A DNA stretch of 6,192 nt from Vulcanimicrobiota bacterium. Lineage in GTDB: Bacteria; Vulcanimicrobiota; Vulcanimicrobiia; Vulcanimicrobiales; Vulcanimicrobiaceae. A model generated the notes under the pieces. It worked only from the letters and a program-made list of their open reading frames with translations, searched no databases and was not told where the DNA came from. The DNA lies in NCBI GenBank assembly GCA_003155175.1, contig PMFP01000034.1, positions 25,634 to 31,825 of the forward strand. Reading direction: 5' to 3'. Both the position numbers and the translations under genes were made by a program. Of this stretch, positions 1-5,435 are shown piece by piece. Every line of letters begins with the position of its first letter. Within the stretch, counting starts at the first letter, position 1.

Positions 1-77
1 GGGGGTACGCGGAGCATCGAGCTGACTTGCTCCAAGCAGGGTCCCCGGCCCTCCAGCGGCAACCCGAGAGCATCGTC
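1..77. other. nadA upstream leader, partial
   Basis: Only 77 bases precede the chosen nadA start. They hold a perfect six-base inverted repeat, GGAGCA at 11-16 and TGCTCC at 28-33 with an 11-base loop, and the ribosome site GAGAG at 66-70. No promoter, known NAD regulator operator or NAD riboswitch core was recognised. The region is cut by the window edge, so absence of a regulator site here means little. Confidence 0.35.
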
Positions 78-1124
78 ATGACCGCAACCGAACTCCTCTA
101 TACACCGGAGATACAAGCCGAAACCGACCCGATCTTCGAGCGGGCGTCGCGCGTCATTCCGCGCGTCGAATGGCCGCTGCACGCGCCGTACGTCGCCGCG
201 ATCAACCGGCTCAAGCGCGAAAAGAACGCCGTCATTCTCGCACACAACTATCAAGTTCCGGAGATCTTCTACACGGTTGCGGACATCGTGGGCGATTCGC
301 TCGCGCTGGCGATGCGCGCCGCGGAGACGGACGCCGACGTCATCGTGCTGTGCGGAGTGCATTTCATGGCGGAGACCGCCAAGCTCGTCAACCCGGGCAA
401 GACGGTTCTGGTGCCGGATCTGCGCGCCGGCTGTTCGCTGGCCGAATCCATCACCGGCGCGGACGTGCGCCTGTTGCGCGAGAAATATCCCGGCGTGCCG
501 ATCGTGACGTACGTGAACACGTCGGCGGAAGTCAAGGCCGAGTCCGATTGCTGCGTCACCAGCGGCAACGCCGTCGAAATCGTGGAGGCGCTGGGCGCGC
601 CGCGCGTCATCTTTCTGCCCGACGAATATTTGGCCAAATACGTCGCTTCGAAGACGCCGAACGTCGAGATCGTCGCCTGGAAGGGCCATTGCGAAGTGCA
701 CGAGCGCTTCACCGGCGACGACGTCAAGCGCTATCGCGAGGAAGATCCGCGCCTGGTCGTGATCGCTCACCCCGAGTGCCCGCCCGACGTCCTCGCGGAA
801 GCCGACTTCGTCGGTTCGACGCAGGGGATGGTCGAGTTCGTCGGCCGGGAGTCGGCCAAGAGCGAGGGGTCGCCGGTCCGTCCGCGCGTGCTGCTCATGA
901 CCGAATGTTCGATGGCCGACAACGTGGCCGGAAAGTATCCCGGCGTCGAGTTCGTGCGGCCGTGCAATCTCTGTCCGCACATGAAGCGCAATACGCTGCC
1001 CAAAGTGCTGCACAGCCTCGAGGCGATGGAGTACGAGATCACCATAGACCCCGAGGTCGCGGTGCGCGCCCGCGCCGCGGTCGAGCGCATGCTCGATTTC
1101 AGCCGCCGGCGGATCAAGGATTGA
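78..1124 (+). CDS. nadA: Quinolinate synthase NadA ([4Fe-4S] enzyme)
   Basis: NadA condenses iminoaspartate (made by NadB) with dihydroxyacetone phosphate to quinolinate in the cytoplasm, using a [4Fe-4S] cluster. The 348-residue product matches the family along its length. AHNYQ lies near residues 55-59, the CGVHFMAETAK segment carries Cys92, GCSLAES lies near 118-124, GHCEVHERF carries Cys205, and CNLCPHMKR carries Cys296 and Cys299. By family comparison Cys92, Cys205 and Cys299 are the likely cluster ligands. Cys296 forms an extra CxxC with Cys299. ATG at 78 is chosen because GAGAG at 66-70 lies seven bases upstream and family similarity begins soon after. A TTG at 27 would add 17 residues, and that frame stays open to the left window edge, so a longer protein is not formally excluded. 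The first gene of nadABC, it overlaps nadB at its stop. A hydrophilic stretch near residues 257-268 (RESAKSEGSPVR) looks like a small loop insertion. Confidence 0.97.
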   Translation: MTATELLYTPEIQAETDPIFERASRVIPRVEWPLHAPYVAAINRLKREKNAVILAHNYQVPEIFYTVADIVGDSLALAMRAAETDADVIVLCGVHFMAETAKLVNPGKTVLVPDLRAGCSLAESITGADVRLLREKYPGVPIVTYVNTSAEVKAESDCCVTSGNAVEIVEALGAPRVIFLPDEYLAKYVASKTPNVEIVAWKGHCEVHERFTGDDVKRYREEDPRLVVIAHPECPPDVLAEADFVGSTQGMVEFVGRESAKSEGSPVRPRVLLMTECSMADNVAGKYPGVEFVRPCNLCPHMKRNTLPKVLHSLEAMEYEITIDPEVAVRARAAVERMLDFSRRRIKD

Positions 1125-2668
1125 GCGCCCCGCCTCCCGCGAGCCGGGCGTACGGCGCCGTCATCGTCGGCGCCGGAATTGCCGGACTGATGACCGCGCT
1201 CAAGCTCTCGCCGACGCGCGTCGCGGTGATCTGCAAGACGCGCTTGGGCAGCGGCTCGGCGACGGATTGGGCGCAAGGCGGCATCGCGGCGGCGATGGGG
1301 GCCGACGATTCGCCGCGTTTGCACGCGATCGATACGGAGCGGGCGGGCGCCGGAATCAGCGACGAACGCCTCGTCGCGATCCTCACGCGCGACGCACCCG
1401 CGCGCGTCGAAGATCTGCTCGCGCTCGGCGCCGACTTCGATCGCACCGATTCCGGCGAACTCGAACTCGGTCGCGAAGCGGCGCACCAGCGGCGCCGCAT
1501 CGTCAAGGCCGGCGGCGACGCGACCGGTCACGAGATTTTACGCACGCTCGTCGCGGCGGTGCGCGACGAACCGGCAATCGACGTGATCGAGTCCACGGTC
1601 GTGGACGATCTGATCGTCGCGAACGGCCGCGTCGCCGGCGTCTACGCGCACGGCACGGATACCGGAGAGCCGGCGGCGTTCTTCGCTCCTGCCGTGGTCA
1701 TGGCGACCGGCGGCATCGGACGCATCTATCGCTACACGACCAACCCGCTCGTCGCAACCGGCGACGGCATCGCGATGGCCGCGCGTGCCGGCGCGACGAT
1801 GGCCGACATGGAATTCGTGCAGTTCCATCCCACTGCGCTCGCGATCGGCGAAGATCCGATGCCGCTGGTCACCGAGGCCGTGCGCGGCGAAGGCGCGACC
1901 CTCGTCAACGATTTGGGCGAACGCTTCATGCCCGCGATCGATGCCGCCGCCGAGCTGGCGCCCCGCGACGTCGTCGCGCGGGCAATTTTCGAGCAGTTGC
2001 AACGTGGGCGCAGCGTCGGGCTGGACGCGCGCGGCGCGATCGGCGATTCCTTCCCGGAGCGCTTTCCGACGGTGTTCGGCTTCTGCATGAAGGCGGGCAT
2101 CGACCCGCGCTCGCAAACGATACCGGTCGCACCGGCCGCACACTACCACATGGGCGGAATCGCCGTGGACGAGTGGGGGCGTTCGTCGCTTCCGGGCCTG
2201 TGGGCGTGCGGCGAGGTCAGCGCGACGGGCGTTCACGGAGCCAATCGCCTCGCCAGCAATTCGCTGCTCGAAGCCTTGGTCTACGGTTCGCGCGTCGCCG
2301 ACAGCATCCGGTCGAGCCCGGCTTCGCCGGAGGCGCCGAGCTTCGATGCGGCGCACGATTTCGTCATGAATCCAGCCCCGGACGAGGCGCAGGCCATTCG
2401 CGACCTGCGGAATCTGATGTATGCCGACGTGGGCCTCGTGCGCAACGAGCGCGGCATGCGCGATGCGCTAGCGCGCATCGGCGATCTCGAGGCGGCGTAC
2501 CCGCGCGCCGGCAACGACCTTCGCAATCTGCTAGTGGTCGGCCGGCTCATCACGGAGGCCGCCCTCGCCCGCCGCGAAAGCCGCGGGAGCCACTATCGCA
2601 CCGATTTTCCAAAGGCGGACGACACGCTCGCCAAGCGTTCGTTCACGCACCTCAACCGTGTTGCTTAA
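1121..2668 (+). CDS. nadB: L-aspartate oxidase NadB (FAD flavoprotein)
   Basis: NadB oxidises L-aspartate to iminoaspartate, with oxygen or fumarate as acceptor in known members, and hands this unstable product to NadA. The 515-residue protein opens with an FAD-binding glycine motif, GAGIAG at 17-22, followed by the SATDWAQGGIAAAMG segment at 46-60. Further family marks are GREAAHQRRRIVKAGGDATG (117-136), ATGGIGRIYRYTTNP (195-209), EFVQFHPTAL (231-240), HYHMGGI (341-347) and GANRLASNSLLEALV (373-387). It ends with the C-terminal RRESRGSHYRTDFP segment typical of this flavoprotein superfamily. Glu119, His236, Arg282, His343 and Arg376 look equivalent to the E. coli active-site Glu121, His244, Arg290, His351 and Arg386; this alignment was done by eye. 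The start is TTG at 1121, the only sensible start before the FAD motif. It overlaps the nadA stop as TTGA, with a weak GGCGGA seven bases upstream, which suggests coupled translation. The frame is open far upstream, but that part is a shadow of nadA. Confidence 0.96.
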   Translation: MSAPPPASRAYGAVIVGAGIAGLMTALKLSPTRVAVICKTRLGSGSATDWAQGGIAAAMGADDSPRLHAIDTERAGAGISDERLVAILTRDAPARVEDLLALGADFDRTDSGELELGREAAHQRRRIVKAGGDATGHEILRTLVAAVRDEPAIDVIESTVVDDLIVANGRVAGVYAHGTDTGEPAAFFAPAVVMATGGIGRIYRYTTNPLVATGDGIAMAARAGATMADMEFVQFHPTALAIGEDPMPLVTEAVRGEGATLVNDLGERFMPAIDAAAELAPRDVVARAIFEQLQRGRSVGLDARGAIGDSFPERFPTVFGFCMKAGIDPRSQTIPVAPAAHYHMGGIAVDEWGRSSLPGLWACGEVSATGVHGANRLASNSLLEALVYGSRVADSIRSSPASPEAPSFDAAHDFVMNPAPDEAQAIRDLRNLMYADVGLVRNERGMRDALARIGDLEAAYPRAGNDLRNLLVVGRLITEAALARRESRGSHYRTDFPKADDTLAKRSFTHLNRVA

Positions 2669-3503
2669 ACCGCAGCGCCTCGTCTACGAAGGGCTGGTGC
2701 GGTCCGCGCTGCTCGAAGACGTCGGGCACGGCGCCGATTTGACGACCGACGCGATCGTACCGGGCGACGCGCAAATCACGGCGCGCATCGCGGCGCGCAA
2801 GGCGGGAATCGTCGCCGGATTGGACGCGTCGGTGTTTGCGTTCGAACTGTTGGACCGCGAGACCACCGTCGAGGCCCGGATCGCAGACGGAGACGCGGTC
2901 GCGGCCGGGGGAGAGATCGCACGCGTGCGCGGATCTGCGCGCGCGATCTTGACCGGCGAGCGGACGGCGCTCAACGTGCTCGGGCGGCTGTGCGGCATCG
3001 CGACCGCCACGCGGGAACTGGTGGACTTGGTCGCGGGAACGAAGGCGCGCATCGTGTGCACGCGCAAGACGACGCCCGGCTGGCGCGCGCTCGAACGCTA
3101 CGCCGTGCGCTGCGGCGGCGGCAGCGATCACCGGTTCGGCTTGGACGACGCCGTGCTCGTCAAAGACAATCATATCGCCGTCGCCGGTTCGCTCCACGGC
3201 TGCGTGGCGGCCGTACGCGCGAGCGTCGGGCACATGGTGAAGGTTGAAGTCGAAGTGGACACGCTCGACCAGTTGCGCGAAGCGTTGCTCGAACCGGTCG
3301 ACGCCGTTCTCCTGGACAACATGTCGCCGGACGAGCTGCACGAAGCGGTGGGCATGGTGAACGGAAAGATCATCACCGAAGCGAGCGGTGGAATAACCAA
3401 GGCCAACGTCGCCGAGATCGCGAGCACCGGCGTGGATCTCATCTCGGCCGGCTGGCTGACGCACAGCTCCCCCGCGCTCGACGTCGGCCTCGACATCGGT
3501 TGA
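2658..3503 (+). CDS. nadC: Nicotinate-nucleotide pyrophosphorylase (carboxylating), NadC
   Basis: NadC transfers phosphoribose from PRPP to quinolinate, releasing CO2 and pyrophosphate, to give nicotinate mononucleotide, the last step of this de novo branch. The 281-residue protein is of normal length. It has the N-terminal ALLEDVGHGADLTT segment (17-30), then GERTALNVLGRLCGIAT (100-116), the core CTRKTTPGWRALERYAVRCG (134-153), GGGSDHRFGL (153-162), VLVKDNH (166-172), VEVEVDT (196-202), VLLDNMSP (217-224), TEASGGIT (240-247) and VDLISAGWLTHS (259-270). Arg102, Arg136, Lys137, His158, Arg159 and Lys169 match the substrate-binding residues of the M. tuberculosis enzyme at a constant offset of three. 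The GTG start at 2658 overlaps the nadB end by 11 bases and has no visible Shine-Dalgarno sequence, so reinitiation by ribosomes finishing nadB is likely. TTG at 2661 is an alternative start one codon later. Confidence 0.97.
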   Translation: MLLKPQRLVYEGLVRSALLEDVGHGADLTTDAIVPGDAQITARIAARKAGIVAGLDASVFAFELLDRETTVEARIADGDAVAAGGEIARVRGSARAILTGERTALNVLGRLCGIATATRELVDLVAGTKARIVCTRKTTPGWRALERYAVRCGGGSDHRFGLDDAVLVKDNHIAVAGSLHGCVAAVRASVGHMVKVEVEVDTLDQLREALLEPVDAVLLDNMSPDELHEAVGMVNGKIITEASGGITKANVAEIASTGVDLISAGWLTHSSPALDVGLDIG

Positions 3504-3581
3504 ACGGGCGCCGGCACATCTATGCGCCGCAACCGCGCCTGAAAAAGCCTTAGCGAGCCGGGCGCGAACGAATCACGGACC
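3504..3581 (+). other. nadC-pepP intergenic spacer, no terminator seen
   Basis: This 78-base spacer separates nadC from the peptidase. It contains two weak inverted repeats: GGCGC at 3507-3511 with GCGCC at 3524-3528, and CGCGCC at 3534-3539 with GGCGCG at 3561-3566. Neither is followed by a run of T, so neither reads as an intrinsic terminator. No convincing -35/-10 pair was found. Co-transcription of pepP with nadABC is therefore possible but not shown. Confidence 0.4.
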
Positions 3582-4976
3582 ATGCGATCAAAAGAATCCG
3601 ACCTCATCGCCCCCCGCAACGCCTACGACCCCGAGACGCCGGACGCGCTCGTCGCCTTCATGGCCGGCGGTTGGACGGACCGGGCACCCGCTGCGGCATC
3701 GCGCGGCGGCACCGCGGCCTATCGCGCCCGCCGCGACGCGCTTTCGGGCGCCTATCCCGGAGCCTATCTGATCGTCCCGGCCGGCGTCGAGCAGATTCGC
3801 GAGAACGATACCGTCTTTCGCTTCCGCCCAAATAGCGACTTCGCGTACCTGGTGCCGCCGGGAGAACAGGGCACCGTCCTCGTGATGGAGCCGCGCGGAT
3901 CGGCGCATCGCAGTATTCTCTTCGTGCCCGAACGCAATCGGGGGACCGCCGAGTTCTTCACCGATCGGGCGCGCGGCGAGATCTGGGTCGGGCGCCGCCG
4001 CGGCGTCGCCGAGAGCACCGCGTATTTCGACGTTGACGAATGCCGGCCGCTCGAAGCCCTCGAACCGTTCCTGCGCGAGCTGCACGATGCGGGACACGCA
4101 AGCAAACGCCTGGGCGCCGACGACGACTTTGCGACGCACCTTTCGGAGATGCGGCTGATTAAAGATGGTTTCGAGCTCGACGAGCTGCGCAAAGCGTGCG
4201 GCATCACCAAGCGCGCGTTCGAAGACGTCATCCGTCTGTTTCCGACGGCCAAGAGCGAGCGCGAATTCGAAGCGGCGTTCTGGAGCCGCGCGCGCATCGA
4301 AGCCAACGACACCGGTTATCTGACGGTCGCCGCGGCCGGAGATCATGCCTGCACGCTGCACTGGACGCACAACGACGGGGCCGTCGAAGCCGGGCAACTC
4401 CTCTTGCTGGACGCGGGGGTCGAATGCGACTCGCTCTATACCGCGGACGTCACGCGCACGCTGCCGATCTCCGGGCGCTTCACGCCGGAGCAGCGCGCCG
4501 TCTACGATCTCGTGTTCGCCGCGCAACAGGCCGCGATGGCGGCGGTCGCCCCGGGCAACGACTTTCTCGAACCCAACCGGCGGGCGATGCGCGTGCTGGC
4601 CGAGGGCCTGGTGGATCTGGGCGTGTTGCGCGTGTCGGCGGACGAGGCCCTCGATCCCGAACGCCAGTTTTTCCGCCGGTACACGCTGCACAACGTAAGC
4701 CACATGCTCGGACTGGACGTCCACGACTGTGCGAAGGCGCGCGCGCACGAATACCGTTTCGGAACGCTGCGCGAGGGGATGGTCCTCACCGTCGAACCGG
4801 GCCTCTACTTCCAGCCCGACGACGCGACCGTTCCCGAGGCGCTGCGCGGCATCGGCGTTCGCATCGAAGACGACGTCGCGGTCACGCGCGACGGCTGCGA
4901 GAATCTCTCCGCGATCCTGCCGTCGCGCGCCGGCGACGTCGAGGCGTGGATCGCGGAGCTGGTCGAAAACCGCTAA
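3582..4976 (+). CDS. pepP: Xaa-Pro aminopeptidase, M24B metallopeptidase (PepP type)
   Basis: This enzyme removes an N-terminal residue preceding proline from peptides, using two metal ions, normally Mn, in the cytoplasm. The 464-residue protein has an N-terminal aminopeptidase P domain (about 40-180), marked by RFRPNSDFAYL at 80-90 and an IWVGRRRG segment near 134-141. A pita-bread catalytic domain follows (about 195-455). All five expected metal ligands are visible: Asp277 in LLLDAG, Asp289 in TADVTRT, His374 in VSHMLGLDVHD, Glu405 in LTVEPGLYF and Glu429 in GIGVRIEDD. His260, His381 and Arg427 fit the conserved accessory active-site residues. Compared with E. coli PepP it has about 35-40 extra N-terminal residues that are not signal-peptide-like. 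ATG at 3582 has only a poor GGA two bases away. Met27 (ATG at 3660) is an alternative start, also without a good ribosome site. A link to NAD synthesis is not evident. The related prolidase activity cannot be excluded, but the N-terminal domain favours aminopeptidase P. Confidence 0.93.
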   Translation: MRSKESDLIAPRNAYDPETPDALVAFMAGGWTDRAPAAASRGGTAAYRARRDALSGAYPGAYLIVPAGVEQIRENDTVFRFRPNSDFAYLVPPGEQGTVLVMEPRGSAHRSILFVPERNRGTAEFFTDRARGEIWVGRRRGVAESTAYFDVDECRPLEALEPFLRELHDAGHASKRLGADDDFATHLSEMRLIKDGFELDELRKACGITKRAFEDVIRLFPTAKSEREFEAAFWSRARIEANDTGYLTVAAAGDHACTLHWTHNDGAVEAGQLLLLDAGVECDSLYTADVTRTLPISGRFTPEQRAVYDLVFAAQQAAMAAVAPGNDFLEPNRRAMRVLAEGLVDLGVLRVSADEALDPERQFFRRYTLHNVSHMLGLDVHDCAKARAHEYRFGTLREGMVLTVEPGLYFQPDDATVPEALRGIGVRIEDDVAVTRDGCENLSAILPSRAGDVEAWIAELVENR

Positions 4977-5326
4977 GCCGGCAGTTCGCCCGGCGGATTC
5001 GGCGGCGGGGGCGGCGGAGGCGTCGGCGTCAACGTCGGGGGCCCGGAGGGAGGCGGCGAAGGCGGCGGTGTGAACGTGCCCCCTCCTTGAACGCCGGCAA
5101 GACGCTGCTCGATCGGCCACTGACCGAACGCGAGAATCAGCACGCACGCCAAGTTTCCGATGCCGGGAAAGAGATTGATGAGCGAGAGCGCACCGGAATA
5201 GCCGGCTTTTTCGAAGATGCGCCAGTACAGCCATACGAAGAACACGAGAATCGCAGCGAGTATCCCGAAATAGACGATGAAGAAACTCGCGAGAAAGCCC
5301 GAGCTGACGGCAGAGTCGTGATCCAT
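4973..5326 (-). CDS. Small two-helix membrane protein with proline-rich tail
   Basis: This is a 117-residue protein of unknown function. Residues 11-35 form a strong hydrophobic helix rich in Phe, Ile and Leu. Residues about 46-69 form a second one, joined by a short segment containing WRIFEKAGYSG. After AFGQWPIE (66-73) comes a tail at 87-117 in which 19 of 31 residues are proline, including seven in a row at 103-109. The IFxKAGxSG...P...AFxxWP pattern resembles small uncharacterised membrane proteins found in many bacteria, perhaps related to DUF5684; this is from memory and untested. The start is well supported: GGAGG at 5333-5337 is six bases before ATG. The frame stays open upstream to 5605, but that part lies antisense to the ABC gene and is a shadow. 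The gene is convergent with pepP and their stop codons overlap. The proline run predicts dependence on elongation factor P. The tail could bind partners or span cell-wall space, but that is only a guess. Confidence 0.8.
   Translation of the reverse strand: MDHDSAVSSGFLASFFIVYFGILAAILVFFVWLYWRIFEKAGYSGALSLINLFPGIGNLACVLILAFGQWPIEQRLAGVQGGGTFTPPPSPPPSGPPTLTPTPPPPPPPNPPGELPA
5000..5072 (+). repeat. G-rich low-complexity tract (codes the proline tail on the other strand)
   Basis: The plus strand here is built largely of GGC, GGN and GGGGG units. G runs of three or more lie at 5007-5011, 5037-5041 and 5048-5050, with many GG pairs between. On the minus strand these are proline codons (mostly CCG, with CCC and CCT) of the small membrane protein tail. 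A pepP transcript running past its stop would carry this as a G-rich RNA. Confidence 0.6.
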
Positions 5327-5435
5327 GTCAAACCTCCGGAAGACGGAGTGAGGGAACGCGGGGAAGGCTCTCCTCGTGCACGCACCGTACCTCCTGCCTA
5401 GTGACGAACGCAGCCTGTCAGAGACCGCGCGTAAC
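5327..5435. promoter_or_regulatory. Divergent intergenic region between membrane protein and ABC ATPase genes
   Basis: This stretch of about 109 bases separates two divergently oriented starts, so promoters for both directions are expected here or just inside the genes. I could not find a convincing -35/-10 pair in either direction. The best fragment is CTGACA on the minus strand (5416-5421), with no good -10 box at the right distance. Ribosome sites are clearer on the minus strand: GGAGG at 5333-5337 for the membrane protein, and AGGAGGT at 5389-5395. The calling as a promoter region is inferred from gene arrangement only. Confidence 0.4.
5328..5381 (-). other. Possible 17-codon leader reading frame before the membrane protein
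   Basis: On the minus strand a perfect AGGAGGT (5389-5395) is followed eight bases after AGGAGG by GTG at 5381. This opens a frame encoding MHEESLPRVPSLRLPEV. It ends with TGA at 5330-5328, one base before the ATG of the membrane protein gene. The GGAGG of the downstream gene lies inside its last codons. Such an arrangement fits a short upstream frame coupled to the main gene. It may equally be chance in GC-rich DNA, since the frame is short and nothing else supports its translation. Confidence 0.25.

Noticed and set aside
1..77. An NAD+ riboswitch (nadA motif) upstream of nadA
   Set aside because: The conserved CAACAACCC-like core I associate with that RNA is not present in the visible leader; a covariance-model search with sequence further upstream would be decisive.
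170..1120. A long N-terminal extension of NadB running through nadA
   Set aside because: The nadB frame is open upstream but the translation is arginine-rich shadow of nadA, and NadB homologues begin just before the FAD-binding motif.
1267..2742. A 491-codon plus-strand open frame overlapping nadB
   Set aside because: Very arginine-rich translation with no recognisable domain; it is the alternative frame of the nadB codons.
3500..3566. A terminator or promoter between nadC and pepP
   Set aside because: The inverted repeats are short and lack a T run. TTGAAC at 3500-3505 has no -10 box at proper distance.
3588..5234. A 548-codon open frame on the minus strand antisense to pepP
   Set aside because: It lies opposite a clearly conserved metallopeptidase, its product is arginine-rich low-complexity sequence with no family motif, and it begins inside the membrane protein gene. 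It is a typical shadow in GC-rich DNA.
5137..5385. An 82-codon minus-strand frame starting GTG at 5385 behind AGGAGGT
   Set aside because: The spacing is only four bases, it overlaps the membrane protein in another frame, and its product is serine/arginine-rich with no family features.
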